From Aurantibrevibacter litoralis (GTDB lineage Bacteria; Bacteroidota; Bacteroidia; Flavobacteriales; Flavobacteriaceae), in assembly GCF_034651555.1 (NCBI RefSeq), contig NZ_JAYEEQ010000006.1:124001-188000 (forward strand): a DNA stretch of 64,000 nucleotides, given 5' to 3'. A program made the translations under genes and the position numbers. Positions 33,311 through 43,002 of the stretch are shown here, one piece after another. The notes under the pieces are model-generated. The model ran no database searches, had not been told where the DNA came from, and saw only the letters and a list, made by a program, of their open reading frames with translations. Each line of letters begins with the position of its first letter. Position 1 is the stretch's first letter.

Positions 33311-34761
33311 TCAACTATTTCACGAAGTTGAATTTTATCGTTCTTTAGGCGTAATTTTAACCAATTTTCTAGCTTTTTACTTTCAGATGCAATTTGGTTT
33401 CTATTGGCTTCTTTTTTCCACTGTAACTCAAATACCGGAATGGTATCTATCTTATTAAAATCGGTTTTAACGGTGTAGGCATACCCCATAGCTACAAGAT
33501 CGCCGTAGATCGACTTGGCCTCCTTAGCTACCTCATCAAAAGGCACCTGCGATGCGGCCATTTTACTCAATTTACTCAACTCCTCCTCTAAAACCTTTAT
33601 TTTTTCGTCTTTTCCTAAAATTTCGGCCTTTTTGGCTTCGTACAATTCGCTTACATAATTAAATTTAACCTCAGAGTCGTCCTTCCCAGCCTGAACTACC
33701 TTTAAAGTGGCATCTGTTAACTTAGAAAATTTATTTTTCTGCGTTCTCCAGGTCTCAATAACATTATCAGGTATAATTTCATCGCCTAAAGAAAATAGTT
33801 CAATTTCTGATGTGCCATTGCGATCGTATGTGATATTGGTAAGATCCTCAAAATAACGTCCGCCACTACTAAATTGATACACCCCTATAGTTTCATTAAT
33901 GAGCTGTTGTGCCTGAATCTTAAATCGAGACTCCTGAAAAACATTGTAAAACGTGATTCCGGCCGGAATCATGACCAAAATAGCGACCAACGAAGCCAAT
34001 CTAGATATAAATCTTCTTCGTTGCGAATTGGCATAGCGTACCATAGGAAAGCGCAACAATTTTATGACCAAAAAAGTAGCCAAGCCAATAAAAATAGTGT
34101 TAATCGTAAAAAGGTACATTGCGCCTCCAGCATAGCTCCAATTGCCTATAGCCAGACCAAAACCAACGGTACATAGGGGTGGCATCAAGGCTGTTGCGAT
34201 GGCCACACCAAAAATAACACTCGCAATAGTGCCTCTTTTAGCTCTTGCAATGGCCAATGCCAAACCTCCAAAAAAGGCAATAAGAACATCTCTGATATCC
34301 GGAGCCGTGCGTGCTAAAAGCTCGGAAGATTCATCGCGTAACGGGAATAAATAGAAAAACAAAAAAGCAGTAAACACACTTAACACCACCATAACGCCAA
34401 AATTCTTTAACGAACGCCGAAGGGTGTCAATATCGTTTATGGCAAGAGAAAGACCCATGCCCAAAATGGGACCCATAAGTGGTGAAATTAACATAGCACC
34501 GATAACCACAGCCGTAGAATTGGCATTTAACCCCACGGAGGCAATAAATATAGAACAGATAAGAATCCACGAAGTGTGCCCTTTAAACGGAATATCTGCA
34601 ATAATAGATTCTTTGGTAGCTTCCTGATCGGTATTGTTCCTAATATCTAAAAGCTCGGATAAAAATTTAGTAAGACTAGATAATAGTCCCTTAAAATCTC
34701 TCTTAACATCACTCCCCTCTTTATTAGGGATTGGATTTGGTACTGTGTTTTCGTTTTCCAT
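33307..34761 (-). CDS. DUF389 membrane protein
   Basis: A 484-residue protein. Residues about 70-270 hold six or more membrane segments with the DUF389 hallmark NSTAVVIGAMLISPLMGPILGMGLSLAIND and the FGVAIATALMPPLCTVGFGLA block. The C-terminal 200 residues form a soluble, partly coiled-coil domain (about 380-400). The function of DUF389 proteins is unknown. First gene downstream of a mannose-1-phosphate guanylyltransferase gene with a 14-bp gap, so they are probably one transcript. Confidence 0.9.
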   Translation of the reverse strand: MENENTVPNPIPNKEGSDVKRDFKGLLSSLTKFLSELLDIRNNTDQEATKESIIADIPFKGHTSWILICSIFIASVGLNANSTAVVIGAMLISPLMGPILGMGLSLAINDIDTLRRSLKNFGVMVVLSVFTAFLFFYLFPLRDESSELLARTAPDIRDVLIAFFGGLALAIARAKRGTIASVIFGVAIATALMPPLCTVGFGLAIGNWSYAGGAMYLFTINTIFIGLATFLVIKLLRFPMVRYANSQRRRFISRLASLVAILVMIPAGITFYNVFQESRFKIQAQQLINETIGVYQFSSGGRYFEDLTNITYDRNGTSEIELFSLGDEIIPDNVIETWRTQKNKFSKLTDATLKVVQAGKDDSEVKFNYVSELYEAKKAEILGKDEKIKVLEEELSKLSKMAASQVPFDEVAKEAKSIYGDLVAMGYAYTVKTDFNKIDTIPVFELQWKKEANRNQIASESKKLENWLKLRLKNDKIQLREIVD

Positions 34762-34775
34762 TTGTACGTTCCTGT

Positions 34776-35855
34776 CTAAGTAAATTTTTCTCCAAAAGTA
34801 TTTTTAACATTGGCCACCACGTTCTTTATCTCTTGTTCTTTTGATTTGGGATAAATCAACAAGACCTCTTCTTTATCCACAATAATATAGTCATGTAAGC
34901 CATCTACAATTACAATTTTTCCTTTGGAGGAGCGAATCATGTTGCCGTGGGCATCTTCACAGAGCACCGCACTATTAACGATGGCATTACGATGCTCATC
35001 CTTAGCTAACTTATCATACAAGGAACTCCATGTGCCCAGATCATTCCAATCAAACCTTGCCGGCAGTACATAAATAGCATCAGATGGTTCTAAGATAGCA
35101 TAGTCTATGGAAATATTGGCCGCTAAGGGATAATTTTCAGTAATAAATTGAGCTTCCTTATCCGTATTATAGTATGCCATACCAGCTTCAAATAATTGGA
35201 ACTGTTGGGGTTGATGTTGTTTAAAGGCATTTAGGATGGTTTTAACACTCCACATAAATATACCGGCATTCCAAAGAAAATTACCTTGTGCTATAAACGC
35301 TTTGGCATTTTCATAATCGGGTTTTTCCCTAAATTGATGTACCTTACGAAGGCCATTAGGCTTTCCTTGTTCATATTCTATGTAGCCGTAACCCGTATTT
35401 GGAAAGGTAGGTGTAATCCCCAAGGTACATAGCACATTTTCCGATGTGCAGAACTCAAAACATTGTTCCACATCGGTCGCAAAAGCAGTTTCATCCTCTA
35501 TCCAATGATCACTGGGTGCCACAACCATTACGGCATTGGGGTTTATTTTCTGAATCTTCAGGGCGGCGTATAAAATACAGGGTGCTGTGTTGCGCATGGC
35601 CGGTTCTAGCACTACCTGCTGCGGCTGAACCATAGGAAGTTGTTCTAATACAATATCGTTGTACCGTTCGTTGGTCAATATAAAAATATTAGAAGTGGGT
35701 ACAAAAGTGTTCAAACGTTTAAAAGTTTTTTGAATCAAGGTATCTCCCGTACCAAGCATATCGTGAAACTGTTTGGGGTGGGCTGCCGTGCTTATCGGCC
35801 AAAATCGGGAACCCACACCTCCTGCCATTATAACCGCATAATAGTTTTTATTCAT
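34776..35855 (-). CDS. manC: Mannose-1-phosphate guanylyltransferase
   Basis: A 359-residue nucleotidyltransferase. It begins YYAVIMAGGVGSRFWPIS, the GTP-binding signature of GDP-mannose pyrophosphorylases, and has VVAPSDHWI and FREKPDYENA, which places it in the single-domain type without the C-terminal phosphomannose isomerase of ManC/AlgA fusions. It makes GDP-mannose for cell-surface glycans. Ten bases after the SprT-like gene and 14 before DUF389 on the same strand. Confidence 0.92.
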   Translation of the reverse strand: MNKNYYAVIMAGGVGSRFWPISTAAHPKQFHDMLGTGDTLIQKTFKRLNTFVPTSNIFILTNERYNDIVLEQLPMVQPQQVVLEPAMRNTAPCILYAALKIQKINPNAVMVVAPSDHWIEDETAFATDVEQCFEFCTSENVLCTLGITPTFPNTGYGYIEYEQGKPNGLRKVHQFREKPDYENAKAFIAQGNFLWNAGIFMWSVKTILNAFKQHQPQQFQLFEAGMAYYNTDKEAQFITENYPLAANISIDYAILEPSDAIYVLPARFDWNDLGTWSSLYDKLAKDEHRNAIVNSAVLCEDAHGNMIRSSKGKIVIVDGLHDYIIVDKEEVLLIYPKSKEQEIKNVVANVKNTFGEKFT

Positions 35856-35864
35856 CTTTACGTA

Positions 35865-36464
35865 TTAATTTGATATAAGTTCAACCTCCGCATTGGGTTG
35901 AAAAAGATATACTTTCCCCGAGGCGATCTCAATGCATTCATACCGCTTAACCCGAATTGCACCTTTTTTAAAGACCCGCCCATTATATATTCTGAAAATA
36001 CTGCCTTGCGCTAGCTCAAAAATAAAGGATTTGTCACTAGGTGCGTCAAATTGTTTCAAAGCTAAGGATAATATGGCATCTGTATCGCTACTGGCCTTAG
36101 GATTTCTAAAATGTTTAGCCAAAAGTGGTAGCAATTGTGAGGGAAATATTTCAGGACGAATAAAGGGCACCATGAGCTGCTGAAACGTTATTTTCCACGC
36201 TACGCCATGAGGTAAAATTTGCCTACCATATTTCTCGAAAGCGACCAAATGGGCTATTTCGTGAATTAGTGTGATTAAAAAACGGTACTTGTTAAGCGTC
36301 GCATTTACCGTTATTTGATGCAACCCATTCTGTAGCCTGCGGTAATCTCCATGTCGTGTGACCCGTTGGTTTACAATTTTTAAATGTACATGGTTTTCCT
36401 TAATGAGAACTACACAAGGCGCAACTGCTCTTTCAGGAAGGTATTTTTTAAGGATCTCATCCAT
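35865..36464 (-). CDS. SprT-like zinc metalloprotease domain protein
   Basis: A 199-residue protein with the zinc motif HEIAH at residues 68-72 and a further histidine at H86 (PHGVAW), the SprT/Spartan pattern. The C-terminal Cys4 zinc ribbon of full SprT proteins is not visible; instead there is a basic beta-rich tail. Related Spartan proteins degrade DNA-protein crosslinks, but bacterial SprT-like proteins are not characterised. Followed closely by manC. Confidence 0.88.
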   Translation of the reverse strand: MDEILKKYLPERAVAPCVVLIKENHVHLKIVNQRVTRHGDYRRLQNGLHQITVNATLNKYRFLITLIHEIAHLVAFEKYGRQILPHGVAWKITFQQLMVPFIRPEIFPSQLLPLLAKHFRNPKASSDTDAILSLALKQFDAPSDKSFIFELAQGSIFRIYNGRVFKKGAIRVKRYECIEIASGKVYLFQPNAEVELISN

Positions 36465-36540
36465 TAAATCAAAAATAGGATTTTAGGCACACAAAATCCG
36501 TGAGATCTTTAGAAAAAATTAAAAATGATGCGGAAATAGA

Positions 36541-37590
36541 TTAGCGCTTCACTTGATATTGTAATTCCTCATTCTGAGAGGCTCTATATTTTAAAATTTG
36601 AAGATAGCGCAAGGCTTCCTTGTTCTTGTAGTCTGTATACGATTTGGAAGCCCAGACCATGGCCTTGTCCAAATCGCCATTAATCTCATGGCTTATAGCC
36701 ATATTGTAATTGGCTCGACCTGCAATTTTAGCATTCTTATTAGAAAGTTCCTTTTGCCATAACAGGGCTGCACCATCCCAATCTCCGGTCTGTGCCCGAC
36801 GCTTGGCCATTTCAAAATTAGTGCTTCCACGCACAAAATAATTTCTTGTAACCCTATTTTTGTATGGAAAAATACGCATGGCATACTGGCTTCCCAAATA
36901 CGTACTTTCCTGAAGTACCGCCTCTTTTCTCCCCAGTACTGCTTCAACCGCTTTTATGGGGTTTATGCCTTTCCCCACAGAAACGATATGCCTGCTGGCT
37001 AAATACTCATCTAAAACATCCTTATGGTATGGGTCGTAAATACGCCATCCATTATTCAATACCGTGTTTAGGGTAGCCTGATGTGCCGGAACGTCTACAA
37101 CGATCCCTATAGTATTGGGAAGTTTCATAGTTGTGAGTTGATAATCAATCGCCGTGTCGGTATCAAAATACTCCAACGAGAAAAGGACATCTACGCCATG
37201 CGTAGTACAAAGTGCATCAACCGCTTCCCAAGAAAGGCTGGCTGGAAGCACCCCCAAACCTGATTTTTCATGGGTAAGCGAATCAATGACAATCACCTTA
37301 TCAAATCGTTGTTCTCGGATCAACTGATCGCGCAGTGCCGTAATCGCAGTTTCGGATCCTTGTAGGTCCAAATACAAACCCTCTGCCGTAAGAATCTGTT
37401 CTATTCTATCGATGGCCTTTTTCCCTTTAGAAGGTAAACTTCTGTTAATGATACCCACCTTTTTCACATCATTTGGAATAAATACAGGAGCTGGCTCCAC
37501 AACACTAAGTCTAAGTTGATTGGTTGCACTGCATCCCATCAACATCAGAGTTAAGACTATTACTAGGTATTGGATACTATAATTTTTCAT
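36541..37590 (-). CDS. DUF6340 family lipoprotein with TPR-like end
   Basis: A 349-residue lipoprotein with lipobox LMLMGC at about residues 15-20. The N-terminal two thirds (VKKVGIINRSLPSKGKKAIDRIEQIL, ALCTTHGVDVLFSLEYFDTD) matches the flavobacterial DUF6340 pattern. Residues about 255-320 form two TPR-like helix pairs (AKRRAQTGDWDGAALLWQKE, ANYNMAISHEINGDLDKAM). Function unknown; probably in the envelope. It lies upstream of sprT-like and manC with a 76-bp gap. Confidence 0.82.
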   Translation of the reverse strand: MKNYSIQYLVIVLTLMLMGCSATNQLRLSVVEPAPVFIPNDVKKVGIINRSLPSKGKKAIDRIEQILTAEGLYLDLQGSETAITALRDQLIREQRFDKVIVIDSLTHEKSGLGVLPASLSWEAVDALCTTHGVDVLFSLEYFDTDTAIDYQLTTMKLPNTIGIVVDVPAHQATLNTVLNNGWRIYDPYHKDVLDEYLASRHIVSVGKGINPIKAVEAVLGRKEAVLQESTYLGSQYAMRIFPYKNRVTRNYFVRGSTNFEMAKRRAQTGDWDGAALLWQKELSNKNAKIAGRANYNMAISHEINGDLDKAMVWASKSYTDYKNKEALRYLQILKYRASQNEELQYQVKR

Positions 37591-37974
37591 CGTAGCTACT
37601 ATTTACATATTATGCGTTATGAATTGCTTCTATTGGTTGGTCTTGTCCTATTTTTAAATGCCCACACAGGTAAACATTTTGGGCAGGTCATGGTTCTACC
37701 GTTTTTTTATCGCAACATAAAGACCCCTAGAGACACCCAATTTTTTATAGGTATCCTTATAAAACCCTGTAACTAATAAAATTATTGTACGTGCCTGCCA
37801 AAATCAGTCAAAAAAGGGCACCTAAAATCCTTAGGTTCTTGTGTGTTTATAGGATAATGCGGCTGTAAAGCTACGATACGCCTGTACGTACCGTTCCCAT
37901 CCGTACGGGCATAGAAACGTACAATAATGGTTCCTATTAATGCCTCGAGAGCTTGCTCTGAAGTTGTTACCCTA
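37591..37974. other. Intergenic region with two small hairpins
   Basis: No coding region is convincing in these 384 bp. Two hairpins are visible: ACCTAA-aatcc-TTAGGT near 37821-37838, and CCTGTACG ... CGTACGGG near 37882-37909 with one wobble. Neither is followed by a T tract. The second could lie in the leader of the DUF6340 gene only if transcription starts far upstream; no other function is evident. Confidence 0.4.
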
Positions 37975-38655
37975 TTAGGGTGTACTCGATGAAACTTGCA
38001 GCGTTTTTCCGTTGTAGAAGTGATGTCCTGTTAACGCAAATTCCTTAATGTATTGCGCCATGTCCTGTGCCGTAATGGGTGCCTGATACCCTGGAAAAGC
38101 CTCCTGCAACATTTCGGTTTGAACTGCGCCCAGAGCCAAAGCGTTAAAGGCGGGGCCTGTTTCTTTAAATTCTTCGGCCCACAATTCGGTAAGCGTAATT
38201 ATGGCAGCCTTACTGGAGCTATAGGCCGAAAGTCCAGGGAATTTTATACTGCCCTGAATGCCGCCCATAGAACTAATGCTCACTACATGTCCTTTCTTCT
38301 TCATTTTAGGCAACACGGCTTGTGTAAGTGCCGCCACCCCAAAAACATTAACCTTATAAACTTCTTCAAAAGCAGTCATCGACGTTTCTAAGAACGGTTT
38401 GTTCAGCAATTTTCCAGCGTTGTGTATTAGGATATCTACATGATCCCATTGGGTATTCAAAAAAGCCTTCACATGTTCCAAATCGGCGGTCTTGGAGACA
38501 TCAAACGGAAATGTAATGATATTTGGATGGTTCAAAAGCAGTATGGGTTTCTCATTTCTGGAGAGCGCCAAAACACGATGCCCCTCATCTGCCAAAAGTT
38601 TTGCCAAGGCATAGCCAATACCACGGCTAGTTCCGGAAATGATAATTTGCGCCAT
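37975..38655 (-). CDS. SDR family oxidoreductase
   Basis: A 226-residue classical short-chain dehydrogenase. The nucleotide motif is SGTSRGIGYALA (TGxxxGIG variant with Ser), NNAG appears as HNAGK, and the catalytic Ser and YSSSK are present (SISSMGG, SAYSSSKAA), so it should be active with NAD(P)H. Substrate unknown. Its ATG overlaps the stop of the M28 peptidase gene (TAATG), giving coupled translation; no biochemical link between the two is evident. Confidence 0.9.
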   Translation of the reverse strand: MAQIIISGTSRGIGYALAKLLADEGHRVLALSRNEKPILLLNHPNIITFPFDVSKTADLEHVKAFLNTQWDHVDILIHNAGKLLNKPFLETSMTAFEEVYKVNVFGVAALTQAVLPKMKKKGHVVSISSMGGIQGSIKFPGLSAYSSSKAAIITLTELWAEEFKETGPAFNALALGAVQTEMLQEAFPGYQAPITAQDMAQYIKEFALTGHHFYNGKTLQVSSSTP

Positions 38656-39719
38656 TACTTATATCTTATTTCTTGAACAGGTGCATTAATAATACCTTCT
38701 AAAACAGGGATGGTTTTATTGACCAACTTAGCCATATGGTCGAAGTTCATTAACTCATTTTCATCGCCCACCTGATGGTAATGGTCAAAATTGGTAAAGT
38801 CGAAGGTGCTAAAGGTCTGCGAGGGCACATTGAAAACTTGATGAAATGGATAATTATCCGATCTTTTAAACAAACTGTACTCCTTGGCTGTTGGTAAAAA
38901 CCCAACCAATGCTTCCCCCGCATAGCGATTGCTAATTTCAGCCAAATTAGAAAGCTCGTACCCGGTAACATACATCGCGTATGGTTTATTATTTAGGGGT
39001 ACGCCTAGCATTTCAAAATTAAGCATGGTGTACAGGTTTAGGTTTTGTCGTTTTAATTTCTGAGCCAAGTGTTCCGAACCCAAAAGTCCCTTTTCCTCAG
39101 CACTAAAAAGAGCGAAAATAAGACTCCGTTTGTTGGTCTTTTCCGCACCGAAATAGCGGGCCAATTCTAATACTGCGGAAGTGCCGGTAGCATTGTCATT
39201 TGCCCCGTTGGCAATGGCATCGCCACCCACTGGAGTTAGAAGTCCGATATGGTCATAATGCGCCCCGATAATCACGAATTCCTGCTTTAGTTTTGCATCT
39301 GTTCCCTCTAAAAAGCCTACCACATTAAAAGCAGGTTTTTCATAGTTGGCGAGGGTATCTAAATAGGTAGAAAAATAAGGAGCAATACTATTCTTCTCAA
39401 AAATAGAGGTAATAAATTGTGCCGCTTTCTCAATACCCCCACTTCCGGTATCTCTCCCCTGAAGTTCATCAGAAGCCAAAAAATGCATCAAATAAGCAAT
39501 AGCACTTTCACTTGAAAATGCTATAGATTTGTTGATAGCGCTTTGCGATGACAGCGCTAGCTCCGAATCACGGATTCCAATCGCTTCTTTTACGGTACTG
39601 ACATCCACTAAAGTGGAATCTGACACCGCTGGAATACGATCGGGATTTGTTACTAAAAGTTTCGGCCCGCCACAGCCCATTAATAGGGCTAGACCAAGAA
39701 AAATGATACATTGTTTCAT
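38655..39719 (-). CDS. M28 family zinc aminopeptidase, lipoprotein
   Basis: A 354-residue M28 peptidase from the ATG at 39719 (MKQCIIFLGLALLMGC), giving a lipobox LLMGC at about residue 16; a start at 39740 would add seven residues before the signal. Zinc ligands are seen as GAHYDHIG (His, Asp), ANGANDNATGTSAVLELAR (Asp), FALFSAEEKGLLGS (Glu-Glu) and a DNYPFHQ His. Expected to trim peptides in the periplasm or at the cell surface. It precedes an SDR gene with overlapping codons. Confidence 0.9.
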   Translation of the reverse strand: MKQCIIFLGLALLMGCGGPKLLVTNPDRIPAVSDSTLVDVSTVKEAIGIRDSELALSSQSAINKSIAFSSESAIAYLMHFLASDELQGRDTGSGGIEKAAQFITSIFEKNSIAPYFSTYLDTLANYEKPAFNVVGFLEGTDAKLKQEFVIIGAHYDHIGLLTPVGGDAIANGANDNATGTSAVLELARYFGAEKTNKRSLIFALFSAEEKGLLGSEHLAQKLKRQNLNLYTMLNFEMLGVPLNNKPYAMYVTGYELSNLAEISNRYAGEALVGFLPTAKEYSLFKRSDNYPFHQVFNVPSQTFSTFDFTNFDHYHQVGDENELMNFDHMAKLVNKTIPVLEGIINAPVQEIRYK

Positions 39720-39866
39720 GCGGATATGTTTAAGGTACATGTTTTGTTATTAGTGGATTCACAAAAAAACGCGATTCGTAATGGAACTAATACGATTTTG
39801 GAGTTTGCATTTCCCAATGCCGCGGTGCTGCTCATGCCTACACAACTCCTCTTCGTAAAAAACGCA

Positions 39867-40064
39867 ATAAAAAATTTCTTGAAACTGACTATCCCCGAGG
39901 CAAGCCATAGGGGTATTTCGCCAGTTTCATTTTGGCCTCTGGGCCAAAATCCGAAATTTTGTATTTTACCTCACCCGGAACTGCAAAAAGGCAGTTCCGA
40001 CCTCTCCAAAGGAGAGGTAAATAGGAAACCCCCACCCAAGGGTCGGGGAATCTTTAGATTAAAA
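39867..40064 (+). repeat. Multi-hairpin interspersed repeat, copy 2
   Basis: Complete copy of the repeat: AAATTTCTTGAAACTG opening, GAAACTG/CAGTTTC stem, the TTTTGGCC-tct-GGGCCAAAA module (39932-39951), GGAACTG/CAGTTCC, CCTCTCC-AAA-GGAGAGG, CCC/GGG hairpin and the TCTTTAGATT tail. It lies in the 516-bp gap between the leftward PDH E2 gene and the leftward M28 gene, on the plus strand. The rest of that gap (39720-39866 and 40065-40169) shows nothing recognisable. Confidence 0.9.
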
Positions 40065-40169
40065 TAGTCCACATTAAATTTTTGGGCTCCCTCCTTTTTG
40101 TAACGCTACACTCTAAAGTCCATAAAACCGATGATTTTCTGCGCTACCATATAAAATTAGATGCCTAAT

Positions 40170-40205
40170 GACAAAAAGCATCCCAACCTCGGAATGCCTT
40201 TTGTC
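40170..40205 (-). terminator. Hairpin after PDH E2, possible terminator
   Basis: On the minus strand GACAAAAGGCATTCC pairs with GGGATGCTTTTTGTC through two wobbles around a six-base loop, a 15-bp stem. It begins 30 bp beyond the E2 stop codon. The stem itself is T-rich on its 3' side, but no clean T tract follows, so termination is likely but not certain. Confidence 0.55.
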
Positions 40206-40235
40206 CTAGGTGTTTTTCACTTGTTTTAATAATTC

Positions 40236-41873
40236 TTATGCCAACATGGTGACAGGATTCTCCAGATACGCACGTAGCGTTTGTAAAAATTGTGCTCCTG
40301 TGGCACCGTCTACCGTTCGGTGATCGCATGCCAAGGTGAGCTTCATGGTATTACCTACCACTATTTGTCCGTCCTTAACTACAGGTTTTTCTACAATGGC
40401 ACCTACCGATAAAATGGCCGAATTAGGTTGATTGATTATGGACGTAAACTCTAAAATACCAAACATACCCAAATTGGATACTGTAAAGGTGCTTCCTTCC
40501 ATTTCTGCTGGTGTCAATTTTTTGGTTTTTGCCCTTCCAGCCAAATCACGAACGGCACTACCTATTTGCGTGAATCCCATTTGATCTGTAAATTTTAACA
40601 CAGGTACTACCAAACCGTCTTCTACCGCTACGGCTACTCCAATATGAATGTGTTTATTGTATCGTGTAGTATCTCCATTCCAAGTGGTGTTCACTTGCGG
40701 GTGCTTTCGCAAGGCCATGGCACAGGCTTTTACTACCATATCATTAAAAGACACCTTTGTATCTGGCAAACTATTAATCTGCGTTCGAGATGCGATGGCA
40801 TTGTCCATGGTTACCTCTATCACCAAATAATAGTGCGGCGCACTGAATTTGGATTCGGACAAACGCTTGGCAATGACCTTTCGCATTTGCGAATTTTTAA
40901 CTTCTTCACTGCCTTCTTCACCTACGGGAAGGGCTACGGGCATTCCCTCTTTCTTATCTGAAGTTGCGGCTGTAGCATCCGCCACTGGTTCGGATTTCTT
41001 TTGAGGCTTATACGTTTCAATATCCTTTTTTACAATTCTTCCATGATCTCCAGAGCCCTTAATCTCCGATATATCTATTCCTTTTTCTTCCGCAATTTTT
41101 TTAGCCAAGGGCGAAATAAAAATACGCTGACCATCAGTTGATGTTTTCGTCGGTGGAGTATCTTCATTTTTTGCTTCGGACTTCGTATCCGCCTGAGGAC
41201 TTTCTTCTTTTTTTGCTTCGGCTGGTTTGGCGTTTAAAACACTATCTACATTAGTACCCTCGGGACCAATAACGGCCAACACGGTATCTACTGCGGCCGT
41301 TTCTCCTTCTTGTATCCCAACATATAATAGCGTACCGGAATAGAAAGATTCAAATTCCATGGTAGCCTTATCGGTTTCTATTTCGGCCAAAATATCGCCT
41401 TCTTCCACCTTATCGCCCACTTTTTTTAACCAAGAAGCTACAGTGCCCTCTTCCATAGTATCGCTAAGTCTAGGCATTTTTACGATCTCCACTCCTTCCG
41501 GAATTTCTGAAGGGGTCGTTGCTGTTTTTTGCTCAGCAACAATTTCCTTTTTTTCTGTGTTTTTTATTTCTTCTTTGGCCGGTGAATCGGCATTCGTAGC
41601 CTCGCTTCCATTTATTAATGCTGATATGTCTTCGCCTTCATTGCCAATAATAGCCAACAACGAATCCACAGGTGCACCATCGCCTTCCTCAATACCAATA
41701 TATAGTAAGGTTCCTTCATGAAAAGATTCGAATTCCATTGTCGCCTTATCGGTTTCTATTTCGGCCAAAATATCGCCTTCAGAAACTTTATCTCCTACTT
41801 TTTTAAGCCACTTAGCTACGGTACCTTCTTCCATGGTATCACTAAGTCTAGGCATATTTATCACCTCTGCCAT
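40236..41873 (-). CDS. Pyruvate dehydrogenase E2, dihydrolipoamide acetyltransferase
   Basis: A 545-residue E2 with two lipoyl domains (lipoyl lysines K43 and K169, both in ETDKATMEFES), Ala/Pro/Glu-rich linkers, an E1/E3-binding domain (about 249-285, ISPLAKKIAEEKG and GSGDHGRIVKKDIE) and a C-terminal catalytic domain with the active histidine at about 518 in DHRTVDGATG. It forms the core of the complex and moves acetyl groups to CoA. The ATG lies 3 bp after the E1 alpha stop, so the two are one operon. Confidence 0.95.
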   Translation of the reverse strand: MAEVINMPRLSDTMEEGTVAKWLKKVGDKVSEGDILAEIETDKATMEFESFHEGTLLYIGIEEGDGAPVDSLLAIIGNEGEDISALINGSEATNADSPAKEEIKNTEKKEIVAEQKTATTPSEIPEGVEIVKMPRLSDTMEEGTVASWLKKVGDKVEEGDILAEIETDKATMEFESFYSGTLLYVGIQEGETAAVDTVLAVIGPEGTNVDSVLNAKPAEAKKEESPQADTKSEAKNEDTPPTKTSTDGQRIFISPLAKKIAEEKGIDISEIKGSGDHGRIVKKDIETYKPQKKSEPVADATAATSDKKEGMPVALPVGEEGSEEVKNSQMRKVIAKRLSESKFSAPHYYLVIEVTMDNAIASRTQINSLPDTKVSFNDMVVKACAMALRKHPQVNTTWNGDTTRYNKHIHIGVAVAVEDGLVVPVLKFTDQMGFTQIGSAVRDLAGRAKTKKLTPAEMEGSTFTVSNLGMFGILEFTSIINQPNSAILSVGAIVEKPVVKDGQIVVGNTMKLTLACDHRTVDGATGAQFLQTLRAYLENPVTMLA

Positions 41874-41876
41874 TCC

Positions 41877-42875
41877 TTATAATTTATGTTGTATAAATGG
41901 ATAATCCTTTTGATCGTATACCATGTCATAAAGTTGCTGTACGGGTGGATAGTCGGACTCATCGGCAAATTTTTCGCACTCGGTCACCAAACTTTTCACT
42001 CGATTATCTATCTGTTTTATTTCTTCGTCTGTGGCGTAACTTTTCTCTTTAATCACCTGCAACACTTGCGATATAGGATCTATTTTTTTGTATTCTTCTA
42101 CCTCGTCTTTAGTGCGATAATGCTGGGCATCTGACATGGAATGACCTCGGTACCGATAGGTTTTCATCTCCAAAAAGGTAGGCCCTCCACCACTCCGAGC
42201 ACGGTCTATGGCTTTACTCATTTCCTCTGCTACTTTAACAGGATCCATACCGTCTACAGGACCGCAAGGCATTTCGTATCCCAATCCCAATTTCCATATT
42301 TCGGTAGAATGCGAAGTTCTGGCTACGGAAGTTCCCATGGCATAGCCGTTATTCTCACAAATAAAAACTACGGGTAACTGCCAAAGCATGGCCAAATTAA
42401 ATGTTTCGTGAAGCGATCCTTGTCGCACGGCACCATCGCCCATATAGCACAGGGTAACGGCATCTCTCTTAAAATATTTATCGGCAAAAGCCAAACCCGC
42501 ACCTAAGGGAATCTGGCCGCCAACAATTCCATGTCCTCCATAAAAACGATGTTCTTTAGAAAAAATATGCATAGAACCTCCCATTCCTTGTGAAGTGCCG
42601 GTAACCTTACCGTATAGCTCGGCCATTACTCTTTTTGGGTCTACGCCCATACCAATGGGTTGCACGTGGTTTCTGTAGGCGGTAATCATACGATCTTTGG
42701 TTAAGTCCATTGCATGCAAGGCACCCGCCAAAACCGCCTCCTGTCCATTGTACAGGTGAAGAAATCCCCTAACTTTTTGCTGAATATAAACTGCGGCTAA
42801 TTTATCTTCAAATTTGCGCCAAAACAACATGTCCTCATACCACTTGAGGTAGACTTCTTTTGTGATTTTTTTCAT
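41877..42875 (-). CDS. pdhA: Pyruvate dehydrogenase E1 component, alpha subunit
   Basis: A 332-residue E1 alpha from the ATG at 42875 (MKKITKEVYLKWYEDM); an upstream start at 42920 adds 15 residues without family support. The thiamine diphosphate motif GDGAVRQGSLHETFNLA is intact, as are RYRGHSMSDAQHYR, containing the regulatory-loop region, and GGSMHIF. The subunit decarboxylates pyruvate with E1 beta, whose gene is not in this window. E2 follows after 3 bp. 127 bp upstream lies cdd on the same strand. Confidence 0.95.
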   Translation of the reverse strand: MKKITKEVYLKWYEDMLFWRKFEDKLAAVYIQQKVRGFLHLYNGQEAVLAGALHAMDLTKDRMITAYRNHVQPIGMGVDPKRVMAELYGKVTGTSQGMGGSMHIFSKEHRFYGGHGIVGGQIPLGAGLAFADKYFKRDAVTLCYMGDGAVRQGSLHETFNLAMLWQLPVVFICENNGYAMGTSVARTSHSTEIWKLGLGYEMPCGPVDGMDPVKVAEEMSKAIDRARSGGGPTFLEMKTYRYRGHSMSDAQHYRTKDEVEEYKKIDPISQVLQVIKEKSYATDEEIKQIDNRVKSLVTECEKFADESDYPPVQQLYDMVYDQKDYPFIQHKL

Positions 42876-43002
42876 TAAATGCTCTTTTTTAGTAATTGAT
42901 TCCTTAGAATCGGAAAACAAAAATACACATATAAATCAATAGGGGAAAAAAATTAAAGTAAAAGCTATGGCTAAAAACACATTTGCATGGCCTTTGGTTA
43001 TT

